64,000 bases of DNA from positions 268,001-332,000 of the forward strand of contig JAILWY010000026.1 in the NCBI GenBank assembly GCA_022113835.1, written 5' to 3'. Shown here piece by piece: positions 1-11,938 of this stretch. The stretch's first letter is position 1; every line of letters begins with the position of its first letter. The notes beneath the pieces were generated by a model that was not told the DNA's origin, made no database searches, and was given only the letters and a program-made list of their open reading frames with translations. This stretch comes from Atopsyche davidsoni (taxonomy: Eukaryota > Arthropoda > Insecta > Trichoptera > Hydrobiosidae). Position numbers and translations under genes: made by a program.

Positions 1-3000
1 TTCACAATGTTCTCTTTTCAAATTTTTTGCGAGAGTCCACTTTATAGATGTTGAAAATTTTTGTATGGAAAATATCGAAAATCGACCTAATTCTGTTCTG
101 TAATTTCGGTGCTTTTTTTTGTGGCAGCCTATAACGGCAACTTCATACTAATATTTACAAACATCAATATCAGTATTTTTCTATTGGCAGCCATGCAGGC
201 TGCCACCTTCAAGACATTTTCACATATATGCAATACGCGAAAATGTCAGTTCCTTTTATGAAATGTCAACTTTTGTATGGGATTTACTTAATTAAATAAA
301 CCAAATTTGATAATCAATTTTTATACTTTTATTGGTCTAAAATACTTTCAGTATTTTTGCCTTTCAAATGAAACCGGTGTGGGACACATCGTTTGTATCG
401 TTCAAAGCCTATAACGGACAAACAAACAATTTTTGTTTTATATATATATAATAATAATAGAAGAAAGATAGATTGAAAATTATTTCAATATAACATATGC
501 ACCCAGTTTTTTTCTGTGACTCAACCCTTACAGTGATCTAGTTCGCCGGATCAAACTCATATGGTATCGATTTAAAGGCAATCTTCTTCGTGATTATTCT
601 TTTTTTTGTACGCTCAGACCACCTTGGTATACTAATTTTGACAAAACTAACAAGGTAAATGATTCTTGAGGTGGTAAAATTAATTAATCCTATTTATCAT
701 AATTTCCTCTTTGAGCCCTTTATACCTCTGGCGCGAGGTGCCAGGTATCTTCTACAAAGATTTTTAGTTTTACTGCATATTGAAGCCTACATTTTGTTTA
801 GTATAAAAATTACATATATTTATTCTTCCTTATCTGAATCTTCTAAATTCTATATAATCTATCTTATGAACTTATTTGGTTTGAGTAATATATGTTACAG
901 GAGACATTTATTATACCGTTCGGCCTTAGATCATTTTTATTTTTGTGACTTGTTGTAATGGTCTATTTGCTTATAAAATAACTAAACACTATTAAATCAA
1001 CTTAGGAATATTTTATGTTAAAGTTGAGATGTTCAAATTTAGAAAAAAAAAGTTTTAAACAGGACTTTATGAAAAACAAGTCTCCTTTGTTAAAATATTA
1101 GCAGTTTTTTTCTTGAAACTTATCCGTTAAATATGTGTTCATGTATTATATATATAAATATGCATCTACCGTTTATAATTATTGAAACCAACCCTTGTTT
1201 ACTTGAAGTTTTCTTTGGCCTGTAAAAAAATATTAAATTGCCTTCTGTGATTTTTTTTCTTTTAAGTGGATACAGTAAAAAAATTATTGTTCAATAAACT
1301 TAAATGAGACTTTGTAATGAAGTTACCTCATGCTTAATTTCGGAACAGGCACAGCTATGAATGTATTATACTTAACTGGACATTAAGTAAAGCAAATATG
1401 TTTTTATTTATAATTGATGTGCAAGTTAAATATTGTGAGTAAACTTTATTACACCTAATGAGTTATCTAATTGAGAAACATGTAAATAAAAAATAACTAC
1501 AACTAGCTGAAAACTAAATCACTTGTTTTGCTCAAAATTTATGAATTGCACACGTCATTGTATCAGCCGTATGAGAAAAACTAAATAAATAAATAAATTA
1601 TACTGTAACAAATTTATATGTGGATGCTGTTTTAGGGCTAAATACTTAAAAGTATTGATAAACTTTCATTTATAAAAAAAGTTATATTTCATTGTAAAAC
1701 TATGTTAAATAATCCACGTGATGTTTAAAAATATTTATTTTTTAGCATGAATACACGATTTTTAATAAATTAATGAATTGTGTGTTAATAAGACATAAAA
1801 AATAAATTTGAAAAAATACATTTTAAGAAAACGATTTGAAAAAATTGGATATATCTTTCAATTCTACTTTTATAAAAATCAGAATAATTATTTAGTTAAT
1901 AATTTCAATACATTTTATAACATTTTGTTTGAATTTAATTAATGGCGAATGCTATAAGAAATTTTTGGGATTTCAGTAGATTTAAGCGATTTCTACCAAA
2001 TACACGAATACAGGTACTGCAGATGATCTTCACCTTTCATTGCATCGAATTTATTTAGAAATCAAGATACCGCTAATGTAAAGGCAATAAATTTATTTAA
2101 AAATTCCACGAGGATTTAAATGTACTTGCATAAAAGTCTTTTATTAACAAAACTTTTAATGTCTGTTTAAGTATTAAAAAAATATTAATTTTGTTTCTTT
2201 GAGTATGGTAATTATAAATATAAATATTGTTAATTTAACTAAATGATCTTGATAAAATGGCATTAAGTTTCATTTCATTAGCGTTACTGAATATAGTTAT
2301 GCTCGCGCCAATGTTTGGATTGGAATTGGGCTATTACAATGTGTCAGCTGATTTATCTTATGGGCTTAAGTTTTATTATGACTGTGACCTACTAAGCCAG
2401 GTGTTAATATTTTTACATTGTGATTACGTGAATTCACTCTAGACTTTATTCTGTCCGGTCCTGACAATACACTATTACTGCCTCACCGAAATCATGAAAT
2501 CCATATGAAGTAATTTCTCAGTGGCGCGGTAGGAAAAGTTATGACCTAATAATTATAAATTTGATAAGATTTATAGTTGATAATGTGTCGAAAACAATAA
2601 AGTATTCAAATAATTTTAGACTCGGTTAGTGGTATAAGACTTCTTTTTTGTCATATATAAATAAGTAAGTGAACCATAAATACTTTTTGGAAATCAATTG
2701 CTTATATTCGAAAACTACATTTTTAACGATATTAGCGTGCCGACTGGGTTAGTTTTGACTTTCGTTAAATACCTATATAGATACTCACATATAAGTCACA
2801 TATACTTACATACCTATGCCCCACTGCAGGCCAGGTTCCTTATATTATAATAATTACTATCATTATAACTCTAAAGTAAGCATTGCCATCTCTCCATCGG
2901 TTGGATAATACGAACTACTTGCAAATTTGCTCACTCACGAAAGATATTCATCTCCGCAGCACAAATGGCTTCTACGGTGCTTGCGGTCCTTGGAAACCTT

Positions 3001-3418
3001 CGAGACTGAATTCTCGCAGACTGATTGTATTATTATTATTAGTACCTCGCTTGCAATACACTGCTTATTAAAGCATTATTATTCTGCGTCTTTTACGTTC
3101 TATTTTAAATCAATAGTTCTAACGTGGTTGCTTATTGCAAGTTATTTGCGAGCATACTGGTCTGCGGGAGTGACCGCAGGTCTTAAACAGAATTAGTTTA
3201 CGATCGACCGTGAAAACGATATAAATTTTACGTTACGTACGAAAGATTAATCGGTAAGAAGTGGATTTTTTTATGAATCGATATAAACCTTGGAGGAATA
3301 AGAAAACCAATTCGAAAATTAACCTATTATCATTTATAACTTTCAAACCAATATAATGTTGCAGATACAAATAATAAAAAAAGTAAAGAAAAAAAAGATA
3401 AGTAATTTAAAAAAATAT
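1..3418. other. AT-rich gene-free stretch
   Basis: I see no coding exon here. Open frames are short, AT-driven and lack a recognisable domain. The only internal structure noted is an 11-bp string, GCCTATAACGG, present in direct orientation at 127-137 and 407-417. Confidence 0.5.
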
Positions 3419-3537
3419 TGTAACGCGCCGGGTCTCCAATAATTAAAACATGATTTATTTGCACTATTTATATTTAACTTATATTATACAGAGTCTTCAC
3501 AACTATTTATATTAACAACATATTTATATCAACGACA

Positions 3538-3645
3538 CCCGAGGACTGTCTCCCGCTCACGGCTCCCGAGAACTGTCTATCGAGCACTACTCCCGAGCAC
3601 TCTCTACCGAGCACTCCTTCCGAGGACTCTCTGTCAAGCACTCGC
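3538..3645. repeat. Four-copy 27-bp tandem repeat
   Basis: Four consecutive degenerate 27-bp units start at 3538, 3565, 3592 and 3619. Each begins with a form of CCCGAGNACTNTCT, and there is a weaker half-unit period of about 13 bp. The block lies in a region starting TGTAACGCGCC (3419) that could be part of an old LTR, but no matching end or target duplication was found. Confidence 0.6.
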
Positions 3646-3974
3646 CCGGTCGTCTTGTCGCTCATTCTCCAAGACCACGTATTGTTGCCCCTAAACGACG
3701 GTCGCTTGATCATTACAGATGTTTCTGGACTATGGACTAGAAGTAGACTCTGGAGTAGAATCGCTTCGATCGATTCTATCGCTAACCCGTTACAATATGC
3801 ATGGTTTTGTAACCTGCGAAAAACCATGTAAGCAGGATCAGGGGATAGCCACATACCGTATTATAACCATATCCCTAAGAACTATTGTAAATTTACTAAA
3901 TGAAAAATTAAGAATGTTGTAATTTTTATTTATGTGAAGTTGAATGATTTAGAAGTTTGCTGTTGGTAGGGAAA

Positions 3975-4002
3975 GGGGGGGGGGGGGGTTAGGTTAGGTT
4001 AG
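3975..4002 (+). repeat. G14 run followed by TTAGG repeats
   Basis: A run of 14 G residues (3975-3988) is followed by TTAGGTTAGGTTAG. TTAGG is the usual insect telomere unit. Fewer than three units here could be chance or an old interstitial telomeric remnant. Confidence 0.55.
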
Positions 4003-4025
4003 CCTACCCCGCCAGCTGCAAGTAA

Positions 4026-4174
4026 GGCCCCACACACGTATCAACATATTGACGTCTCGTTCAACAAATTGAACAATGGTGTAGCCATAACCGGTAGATT
4101 TTGTGTGATTTCGCCGATATTCACTGGTATATGGCTACACTTTTGTGCAATTTGTTGGTACGTGTGTGGGGTGC
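4026..4174. mobile_element. Short foldback MITE with CCACACACG ends
   Basis: The left end reads GGCCCCACACACGTA and the right end, on the opposite strand, reads GCACCCCACACACGTA. The arms continue inward with CAACAAATTG and GTGTAGCCATA inverted against each other, leaving a short centre, so the 150-bp block is a foldback element with no coding capacity. The same CCACACACG-type end occurs at 25701 and 26113, and in fragmentary form near 23250. Target duplication is not clear. Confidence 0.55.
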
Positions 4175-4176
4175 TG

Positions 4177-7100
4177 TAGTCGCGTCCGTGAAGCCCGCTG
4201 CCTGTCATATTAAACAAAATATTTTTACTATTCATCACGTTTGAAGTATTATATGATTTTCATTGTTATTTTTTTTTTCGCTGTACTTAAATGTGATACA
4301 CGTAACGCAGAATTCATTTTTTAAACATATTTTATTAAATTATTTCGAGTTTTCTTGTAAACCTTATTAGATACGTATTAAAAAAAGGTTTATAGCAGTT
4401 ATCGATTGTCAATAAAATTGACATTGAAATACAATAAGTTATATAAAATGTTAATTCAATATATATTTATTAATCTTTAATATAAACACGGATATGATTT
4501 ATTATATAAATAAAACATTCAATTTGAAAACTTCATTTCATAATTACGTGTTCATATATTATATTAGGTGAGAATGTTAGCTTCAGTAAAAAATAGGTTA
4601 TTATTCTATGAAAATCAAGATTTACAACGCTCGCTTCTGGAACGCGAACGAAACGAAACCTCGGCTTGCACGTAATCTGTACTCTAGGTAAATCAATTAT
4701 TTACGCACGAAATTATATTGAATTAAAAAAAAACATCTTTAAGAATAATGCTATTATCGGTTGTTAAAATTAAATAACTTAAATATAGTTTTCTTTTCAT
4801 AATAAGTAAATTTATATAATATTGACGTCGCGGATTGGGCAAGGCGCAGTGGCGGCGCTGGCGCAGGTAAATACATAAGTCCAGCGTGAAATATACTTAG
4901 TTCTCTTGGTTCCAATATAGATTCTTGAATTGATCGAAATTGCAAAGGAATCGAAAAAGCCAACAAAAAGGCTAAAAAGTCCACCAGGAAAAAAATCCGC
5001 TCCCGTTACTTCAAATTTCCTTGTTAGTTTTGCTAAGAAATGTCTCAGAAAACTCATTCTGAAAACATGGAATTATCGATATAAAAACTTAAACACCTTA
5101 ACAACGAATAAATTGAATAGCATTAAAACAATATCAAACATTATAAAACTTGGCGAAGGTTCATAGAATATGTTAGTCTATAACAATAGCGGCCGGTGCG
5201 TGAAGTGTAAGCGTAGGCCCTGCACTGCTGAAGGGTTATTCTTGAAAGCCTGTTTTCGTTAAACATTGATTATATGATGTTAACAAGAATTCGATTTGAT
5301 TGCACATGTGTTTCCAATTTACTCTTACTGGGTGACTTATGACTACCGAAGGAAAATACCTGATGTCATATTTACATATCTGCAGGCGATCCAATTGCAC
5401 TGAACACTAAACACTGCACAATGCGGTACAACGGCATTTACATCTAAACGCAAACATATAAGATATGTTACCTTTATTTATCCATCAATATTGCTACGAA
5501 TTTTTTGAGTAAAGTTTCAGAATAAAAAATTTGAAAAACCTATTACATATTATTTTAGATTACAACAAGTAATTTAAACCTGTGTTTAAAAACTGCACTA
5601 ACTTGATATACGTACTTTTATTGTAGTAAAAAATCAAACGAAGATGGGCAGGTGACATTGATCAAATATTAAACCTTGATAAAAAAAATATATTTTTCAC
5701 TGGCACACAATAGATATGTGAATTTTCGGATGATCTTCTAAACGGCCTAACCACAAATTTCACTTGATCGGTTGTCCGATCTAGCATAAGAAAACCACAC
5801 AGTGAACCCTTCATCCAGCAATGCGTTGATAAATACTGAAAATGAAGAGATTTATAAGAAAATAAAACTTAACAATTTAATACATTGAAATATTAAACAT
5901 ATTCTAAATCTCAATACAGTAAAAGTGAGGATACGGAGAACCGGGACGGTCCTAGGTGGGGTGTTCCTTCGAGGGAGAGCGGTACTCGGAGGGCTCTCCC
6001 GTGTGTAGCGCTAAACTACAAAATAATATTATCAAATAAGTCTTCGCATGGAAGACCCTTTCTACTTTGCGGGCTCGGACTCGCCGAGCCGGCCCCACGA
6101 GGCGACTCCGCTGCTGACTACGCTGTGCTCGCCTCGCCGACTGTGCCCTGCGTCGGAAAGAATGCTCGCTCATTGCTAAGAGCTGATAACAACATAAGCC
6201 CGACGACACTTATAATCTTTTAATATCGCAATTGAGAGCAAATTGCAATGAAAACACGCAATTATTAAAAATCGGTTTTTTTGTCGGTTTAATGTCTTTT
6301 TGACTAGTTTGTTTTTTTTTATTTTCAAAGCGATAATCCGCACAGACTTATTTTATTCAATATATTATATGAAATAAGGATGTTTTATATTTTAAAAGAA
6401 TTTTGTTTTATTTATATGTCTATGTTTCTAAAAATATAAGCAGTGTGCGTGAAAGAATTACAAGATTTTATACAAAGTGGGTGGCAACCGGGAGTGTCGA
6501 AAACATAATTCATTTGTCTAATTAACGAATTACTCAAATAATTAATTATGTGCCTCTATAATTAATTAATATTAATTACGATACCTTAAGTGAACAATGT
6601 TGAGAAACGTGCACTCGCGGTCTAATTTGTATTGCTCTTTTAATGCTCGTACGGCTCATTAGCTCAGCCAGTCGGTCCCGCCGAGCACCGCCGCAGCTTC
6701 TAGCGCCTGCACGGGAGCGTGGAAGAATTCACGGCATGCTTGGAATGCCATTTTCTGAAATGGAACTTGTAAAATTTCATGTATACCAAGGGTTTTTCAA
6801 TTTTCTCGATGCACAAAGTATAAAATGTAAAACAAATGCACAATAATAAATATTTTACATACAAAAAATATGTCTTATGTAAAAAAAATTAAATGTCAAT
6901 CTATATAAAACCTATTAAAAGCACTCTAAAGACTAAATGGTGGATATTCATCCCGAAACAGAAAATCGTATAAAGATTAATTTATGATAAACATGTGATA
7001 AAACGATTGTTTTGGTGATATATTTATTTATTCAAATTGCCTCAGTCCAGATGGAAAACGCCCAGACGGAAAGGAGAGAATAGCTGCACGAGCGAGCAGC

Positions 7101-10100
7101 ACTTTTATTTTTACTCGGGGACCATTTAATGGAAGTTTAATAAAACTGGAATAAACTATATATTTTTTAAGATTAACATAAAAAATATTTGAATTCAATT
7201 GAACTGCGATGTATTAGAATGTCAATATTTAACAGAAATCATGGCAATTAAAATCAAGGACATTTTTTGCTGCCACGTGATTTGAAGCCGGAAGCGAGTA
7301 ATGTCCGCGCTTCCGAGAGCGCCGGGGCAAGCTCGGGCCGGTAGATGCATCGCTGGTGGTGCAGTTATATTCGCGTCACCTAAATACGTAAGCACATCGC
7401 CTATTTATCAAGTAAATACACATAATTGAAGGCAAATTCAATTTTTCCTTATGCCTCGGTTGTGCATTCGATCGTTGCTTATCTTTCAATAATTATAGGC
7501 CTGGTCACACGATCGTATGATTTTTAGCATAAAAATTTTCATGAAACAAACTTGAGCTCAATTAATAAAACGATTGCAGGATAATCAGGAAAAATTAACT
7601 GAAATAAGTTGTGCCTCCACCTACTTCATTCTAGTAGGATCTCTGAAAGTTCCAACCCAGCAGCGTTTAAATTTATTTTGCATAAAATTCTACGTTTTAA
7701 CTATTTTACGAGTTATTTTCCCAGTATTCTCAATATCACGTAAAAATAATAATAGGAAGTTTGGAAGAGAGTTTTCGGTTACTACATTGAAATGAACCAT
7801 CGGGGCTGCACGTGATGGACAATAGTTCGTCAGCTGTATAACGTTGACAATACCCGTTGCCGGTCTCGCCGCGGCAGCCGCGCCTCGGCCTGAGCCATGC
7901 CCATATCTAATGCTGCAAGTGTCTTTATGCCTGTCCACTTCAGCTTCTCATATTCGATTTTGATTTCAGATTTTTTATAGATAGCTATTATATACCTGTA
8001 ATTGGACATTGTGGGTTGTGTGTAATAAATAACTAAATGGGAAAAAAAGCACTGCAAATGCTATTAGCCCTTAATTACCATTAAAATGTAGTGCATGTGT
8101 GTACTTTTATTTTTAATTTGTAATAACTTTTGTATATACTCGCATTATGGCATAAAACAACTAACATACTGATCACAGTTTAAGTATATCAAAATTAGCT
8201 TCAGGTCTGTATAGATTAAATCTCAAAAGCCTATGGTTCGCAATATTAGCGAGTTTTTTCTTAATTTTAATGCATTATTCATTTTATTGAATTAGCTTAG
8301 GATTTATTATATATAATGTTTTTAGAGTATCCCATACTTTACTTTGCAAAATTTGAAGTTTTTTTTTGAAAAACTCAAAATTAGACATACAGCACGGTCA
8401 CGAACATAAAAATCTCAAACATAGAAATCGGAGAGCATAGATGCCCCGGTACGTGCAACCCCCGCGACGGCGCCCCGCGAAACCCCTCCTCGACGACCCT
8501 TGACAATGCATATCGGGTATTTCAAAGACACGATGCACGAATGCTTGCACGATGTTATTTATTTATCAGCGCAGTTTTTTTCTTATAGACAATGCTATCT
8601 CAGTTATAAAAATAACTCCGGTGGCCCATCAGAAGTCGCCGTTTTTTCAGAACACGTATGCGGAAAAATGTGCGAAGCTTCTTCCCACCCTTACCCTCGC
8701 CGGAGAGCACGCAGGGCTGCGGGGCGCTTCCCGCACTTACTACTCTTATACTATCATTTCTGAACATTTTAATTTTGTAAAGCTCACCAGTAACGGACAC
8801 TTGGTGTTAATCAGAATATATTCAGAAAATAAATGAATCGATGCGAAGGAGTCAGAGCTGACTCCTCTGTTCCGACGCTAACCGGTGCTCCTGCTCTCGG
8901 CCCCCCGAGCCTGGGCCGCGGGCAGATATTCTTACTTAATCGCCTAACGCCGCTGCTGCCAGGCGCATGTCTCGCTGACTGTATAATATTATTGTAATTG
9001 CCAATAAATGTAACAGACCATGTGGTAAGCACACGAACAGAAATTTTCTTTGGAATGTATAAAAAAAATAACAGATTATTACGAAACTAAATTTCTTTGG
9101 TTTTGAGTCATAAAGCTCTTACGACTTTCTTAAATTTACTTTCAATAGAAAACCAATAGGTTTTCCACATAACTTTCGATCGGGACTTGCGGTTTCTCTC
9201 GCTAACGTTATTTGCGTCTCGGTCCCTGAATAAAGGAATCGCTCGCATCGATGCCTGAAGGAAAATCAATCGCACTTTGGATAATTGATTACTTCTCAGG
9301 TCGATAAATTCTACCCAGGAAATAGACAAGATTATCAGCGCGAACTGGAGCCCGTGCCACCGAGGCGCGGGTTTCCGGTCACTCGCATGGATTTGCGAAA
9401 AATAATATCAAAATAAACCGCAATAATCAAAATTAACACACCGAAATATTATGTTCCTGAATAACTGACGATAACGATCGCAATATAACGCGCCTTCACG
9501 CCCTCAGTTGCTAGCTAGACATAATAGAAACTACATTTAATGGCAACATTGACACCGTTCGGTTCACCTTGTGGATCGTTTTATTGAATATTTTATAAAT
9601 AAACACCCCTACACAGTAAATCTACGCCAGCCCCGGTAAATTGGGAAGTCGTCACGAACAGTTGGTAGATAAAACGATCTTCAGTACGAAATTAGTCATA
9701 ATTAAATACGTCAGATCGTTTCTATTTTGTTGATTTTACGTTATATCATTGTCAGTCACTTATCAGTAGGTGCTCTTTTCTTCTTTTTAAACCTAACGTT
9801 TGGTATTTAAATTAAGAAGTGTATGTGATTATATAGATACATTACGCAATTGAGTATTTTCTACGCTGCAGTTGAATATGGTGAATTCGAATATCAGATA
9901 TTTCCCACAGAGCAGAGTCGGTAGCGAGTGCCTATACTCGCTGGCCGGCGATAAACAACGAGGCGTGCTGCACGCCGGCCCCCCCTGCCCCCCCTGGGCC
10001 CCTCTGGCCCCCTCTGGCCCCCCCTGCCCCCCCCTGGCCCCCCTCGCCCCCCCTGATCAGCGACCGCCGCTGCTGGCTGCACCGCGCCTCGGGCCAGCGC

Positions 10101-11158
10101 GAGCGCATAACCTCGTCCCCTGCTGTGCCTTGTGAAAACTGAAATCCGCAGAAACAGCCCACTGGTGCTCGGTGAAACCTTTTGTGAGCACAGGACACGT
10201 TAAGAAAGCGAGCCCCGCATGTCTAAAATAAGAAACTAATTCGGAACAAATTATTAACTGAACATAACTTTTCCACGATTCAATGCATAACCTGTCAATT
10301 TCAAAATAATTTTAACTTAAATTCAAAAGCCACAAAGTCTAAATAAAGACTTTCTAAAAAATCTTATCTAAACGTGTAAATAGAAAACCTAACTGTTCGA
10401 CTGCGGCGGACACCTCGCTTCCTCGAGCGCAATAATCGGAATGTCATACATCAAATAAGTTATTATTTTCGTCATACATTTTTGGAATTCGTTCTTTTGA
10501 GATAATATAGATCTTGCTAAGCAAAATATACATATTATACCAGACTTGAACTTAAATCGTTATAAAAACTTTGATACTGCGGGTTTTAAAATTAATCATG
10601 CCAGTTAATGATTTTTCACCCCTGCATGTTTGCTACTTTGTCCAGATCCCAGTGTGCTGCAATCTGCTCTAGTTCCAGGAGTCGGAAACCTGCTGAGAGT
10701 TAATGGGTAAATTATAAAGCTGTATCACTCCATCCAGAATTCATTGTACAGATTGATTACGAAGTATTCACATGATCACAGCAGGTTTTATATTTTGTAC
10801 GAATTAAAATAATGTATACTTAATTGTTGGGAAAAACCTTTTTGTTATTAAATAATTTTTGGTACTTGCGTAAATTTGTTATTAATATCGTTTCTTATTA
10901 CTCACCACAGGTATTACTTTTTAAGAATATCATATTTTAATAGTATATGGTTAATATTTTTTTTGAATCGACAAAAACATAAACAATAAACATTAAATAA
11001 AATCGAAGGAATGTGGATAGTTTACAAGCGAAACATTAAATCGAATAAAATACGAACTTTTTGAATAAAAATGTTGAAATATTTTAGATTTTATTTTAAT
11101 TATATGAACTTTTGATTAAAGTTTTTATCAAAATTGAACTGAGGAATTCAAGATTGAA
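4177..11158. other. Gene-free stretch with short GC-rich patches
   Basis: No exon could be supported. Short GC-rich patches (about 5940-6200, 6640-6730, 7290-7345, 7860-7930, 8680-8970, 9900-10130) interrupt AT-rich DNA and produce the longer open frames, none with a recognisable protein. A lysine-rich frame of about 80 codons at 4921-5166 follows an AG but has no ATG. It may be a decayed repeat. Confidence 0.4.
9977..10055. repeat. C-rich low-complexity tract
   Basis: Imperfect CCCCTGG/CCCCCTG units repeat over about 80 bp. The proline- or glycine-rich frames across it are products of the tract, not evidence of a gene. Confidence 0.75.
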
Positions 11159-11216
11159 CATCACTCAATAGGGGCATCAGTGAACACACATTGACTGATG
11201 CCCCTATTGAGTGATG
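11159..11216. repeat. Perfect 23-bp inverted repeat with 12-nt loop
   Basis: The arm 11159-11181 (CATCACTCAATAGGGGCATC plus AGT) is exactly complementary to 11194-11216, with the loop 11182-11193. It could be a foldback remnant or a structured RNA. No gene context supports a function. Confidence 0.85.
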
Positions 11217-11698
11217 CCCCTTTTGCCGCTCAAGTTTTATTTGAGTACTCGAAGCCAGTGGAATACAGTATCCTTCTCCAGTGCCGTGCGTGCCTGCGCT
11301 CCCCTCGGGCGGTATTTGGCTCTCTATTCGCATTTGTTGAATTTGAACGAATGCTTTATTTTATAGATCGTGCGACACTTTTAGTACTTTGGGAATTTCC
11401 ATGATTTATGAAGTTAAATAGACGAAGGTAAGATGGCGATTTTATTCCAGCGATCAGGGCAACGCGGGATCGAGACTCGACCTGGTTGAACCGAAGGCGC
11501 CGATACGCAGGGGAGTATCACTGGCCTCCTTCCCGGAGAGCCGCTGGCGGCGTTTCCTCTACTCACACGACTAAATTCTCGCTGAATTTTTAAAAATAAC
11601 ATTAAAATACGATATATTAAGCTGTATCCGCCCACGCGTCGCCGGAGTGTGAGAATACTGCTAACATGAAGTAATTCATATTTAAGAAGGTCTTTTCC

Positions 11699-11938
11699 TT
11701 AAAAATAAGAGCCGCCAGAGTGAGGCCTAGGCGATGTCAAACGACAACAGGTCAATAAAAAATAAGTGGAAACATTAATAAAAATTAAATAATAGTACGG
11801 TGGTAATGCAGCGAAGCACAACACGGTCCCGAGTGAAGATTCAGAGTCATTCTCGGCCGCTGGTAAACTTTGAAGCCCCAAAAGTACTTCCAGTAAAGCG
11901 ACCGCGACGATGATCGCGATTAGAGCCCAAACGCCCAT
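11699..11938 (-). CDS. Candidate first exon or small ORF with signal-peptide start
   Basis: An ATG at 11938-11936 in good context (CCATGG) opens a frame that begins with a textbook hydrophobic signal-like segment (MGVWALIAIIVAVALLEVLL), then a small-residue stretch and an acidic ENDSESS segment. That would fit a secreted protein. The second half (LPPYYYLIFINVS) is AT-driven and looks like intron read-through. A possible donor, CC|GTACTA, lies just before it. No compatible downstream exon was found: the GC-rich frame at 11440-11567 after a CAG does not continue the reading frame. I do not recognise the protein, and this may be chance. Confidence 0.22.
   Translation of the reverse strand: MGVWALIAIIVAVALLEVLLGLQSLPAAENDSESSLGTVLCFAALPPYYYLIFINVSTYFLLTCCRLTSPRPHSGGSYF

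Noticed and set aside
3419..3918. Possible solo LTR starting TGTAACGCGCC
   Set aside because: No matching CA end, no second LTR and no target duplication were found.
4921..5166. Lysine-rich frame of about 80 codons following an AG
   Set aside because: No ATG and no partner exon or recognised family; insufficient to call a gene.
9872..10198. Pro/Gly-rich, collagen-like frames
   Set aside because: They follow the low-complexity C-rich tract, and the frames on both strands are equally long.
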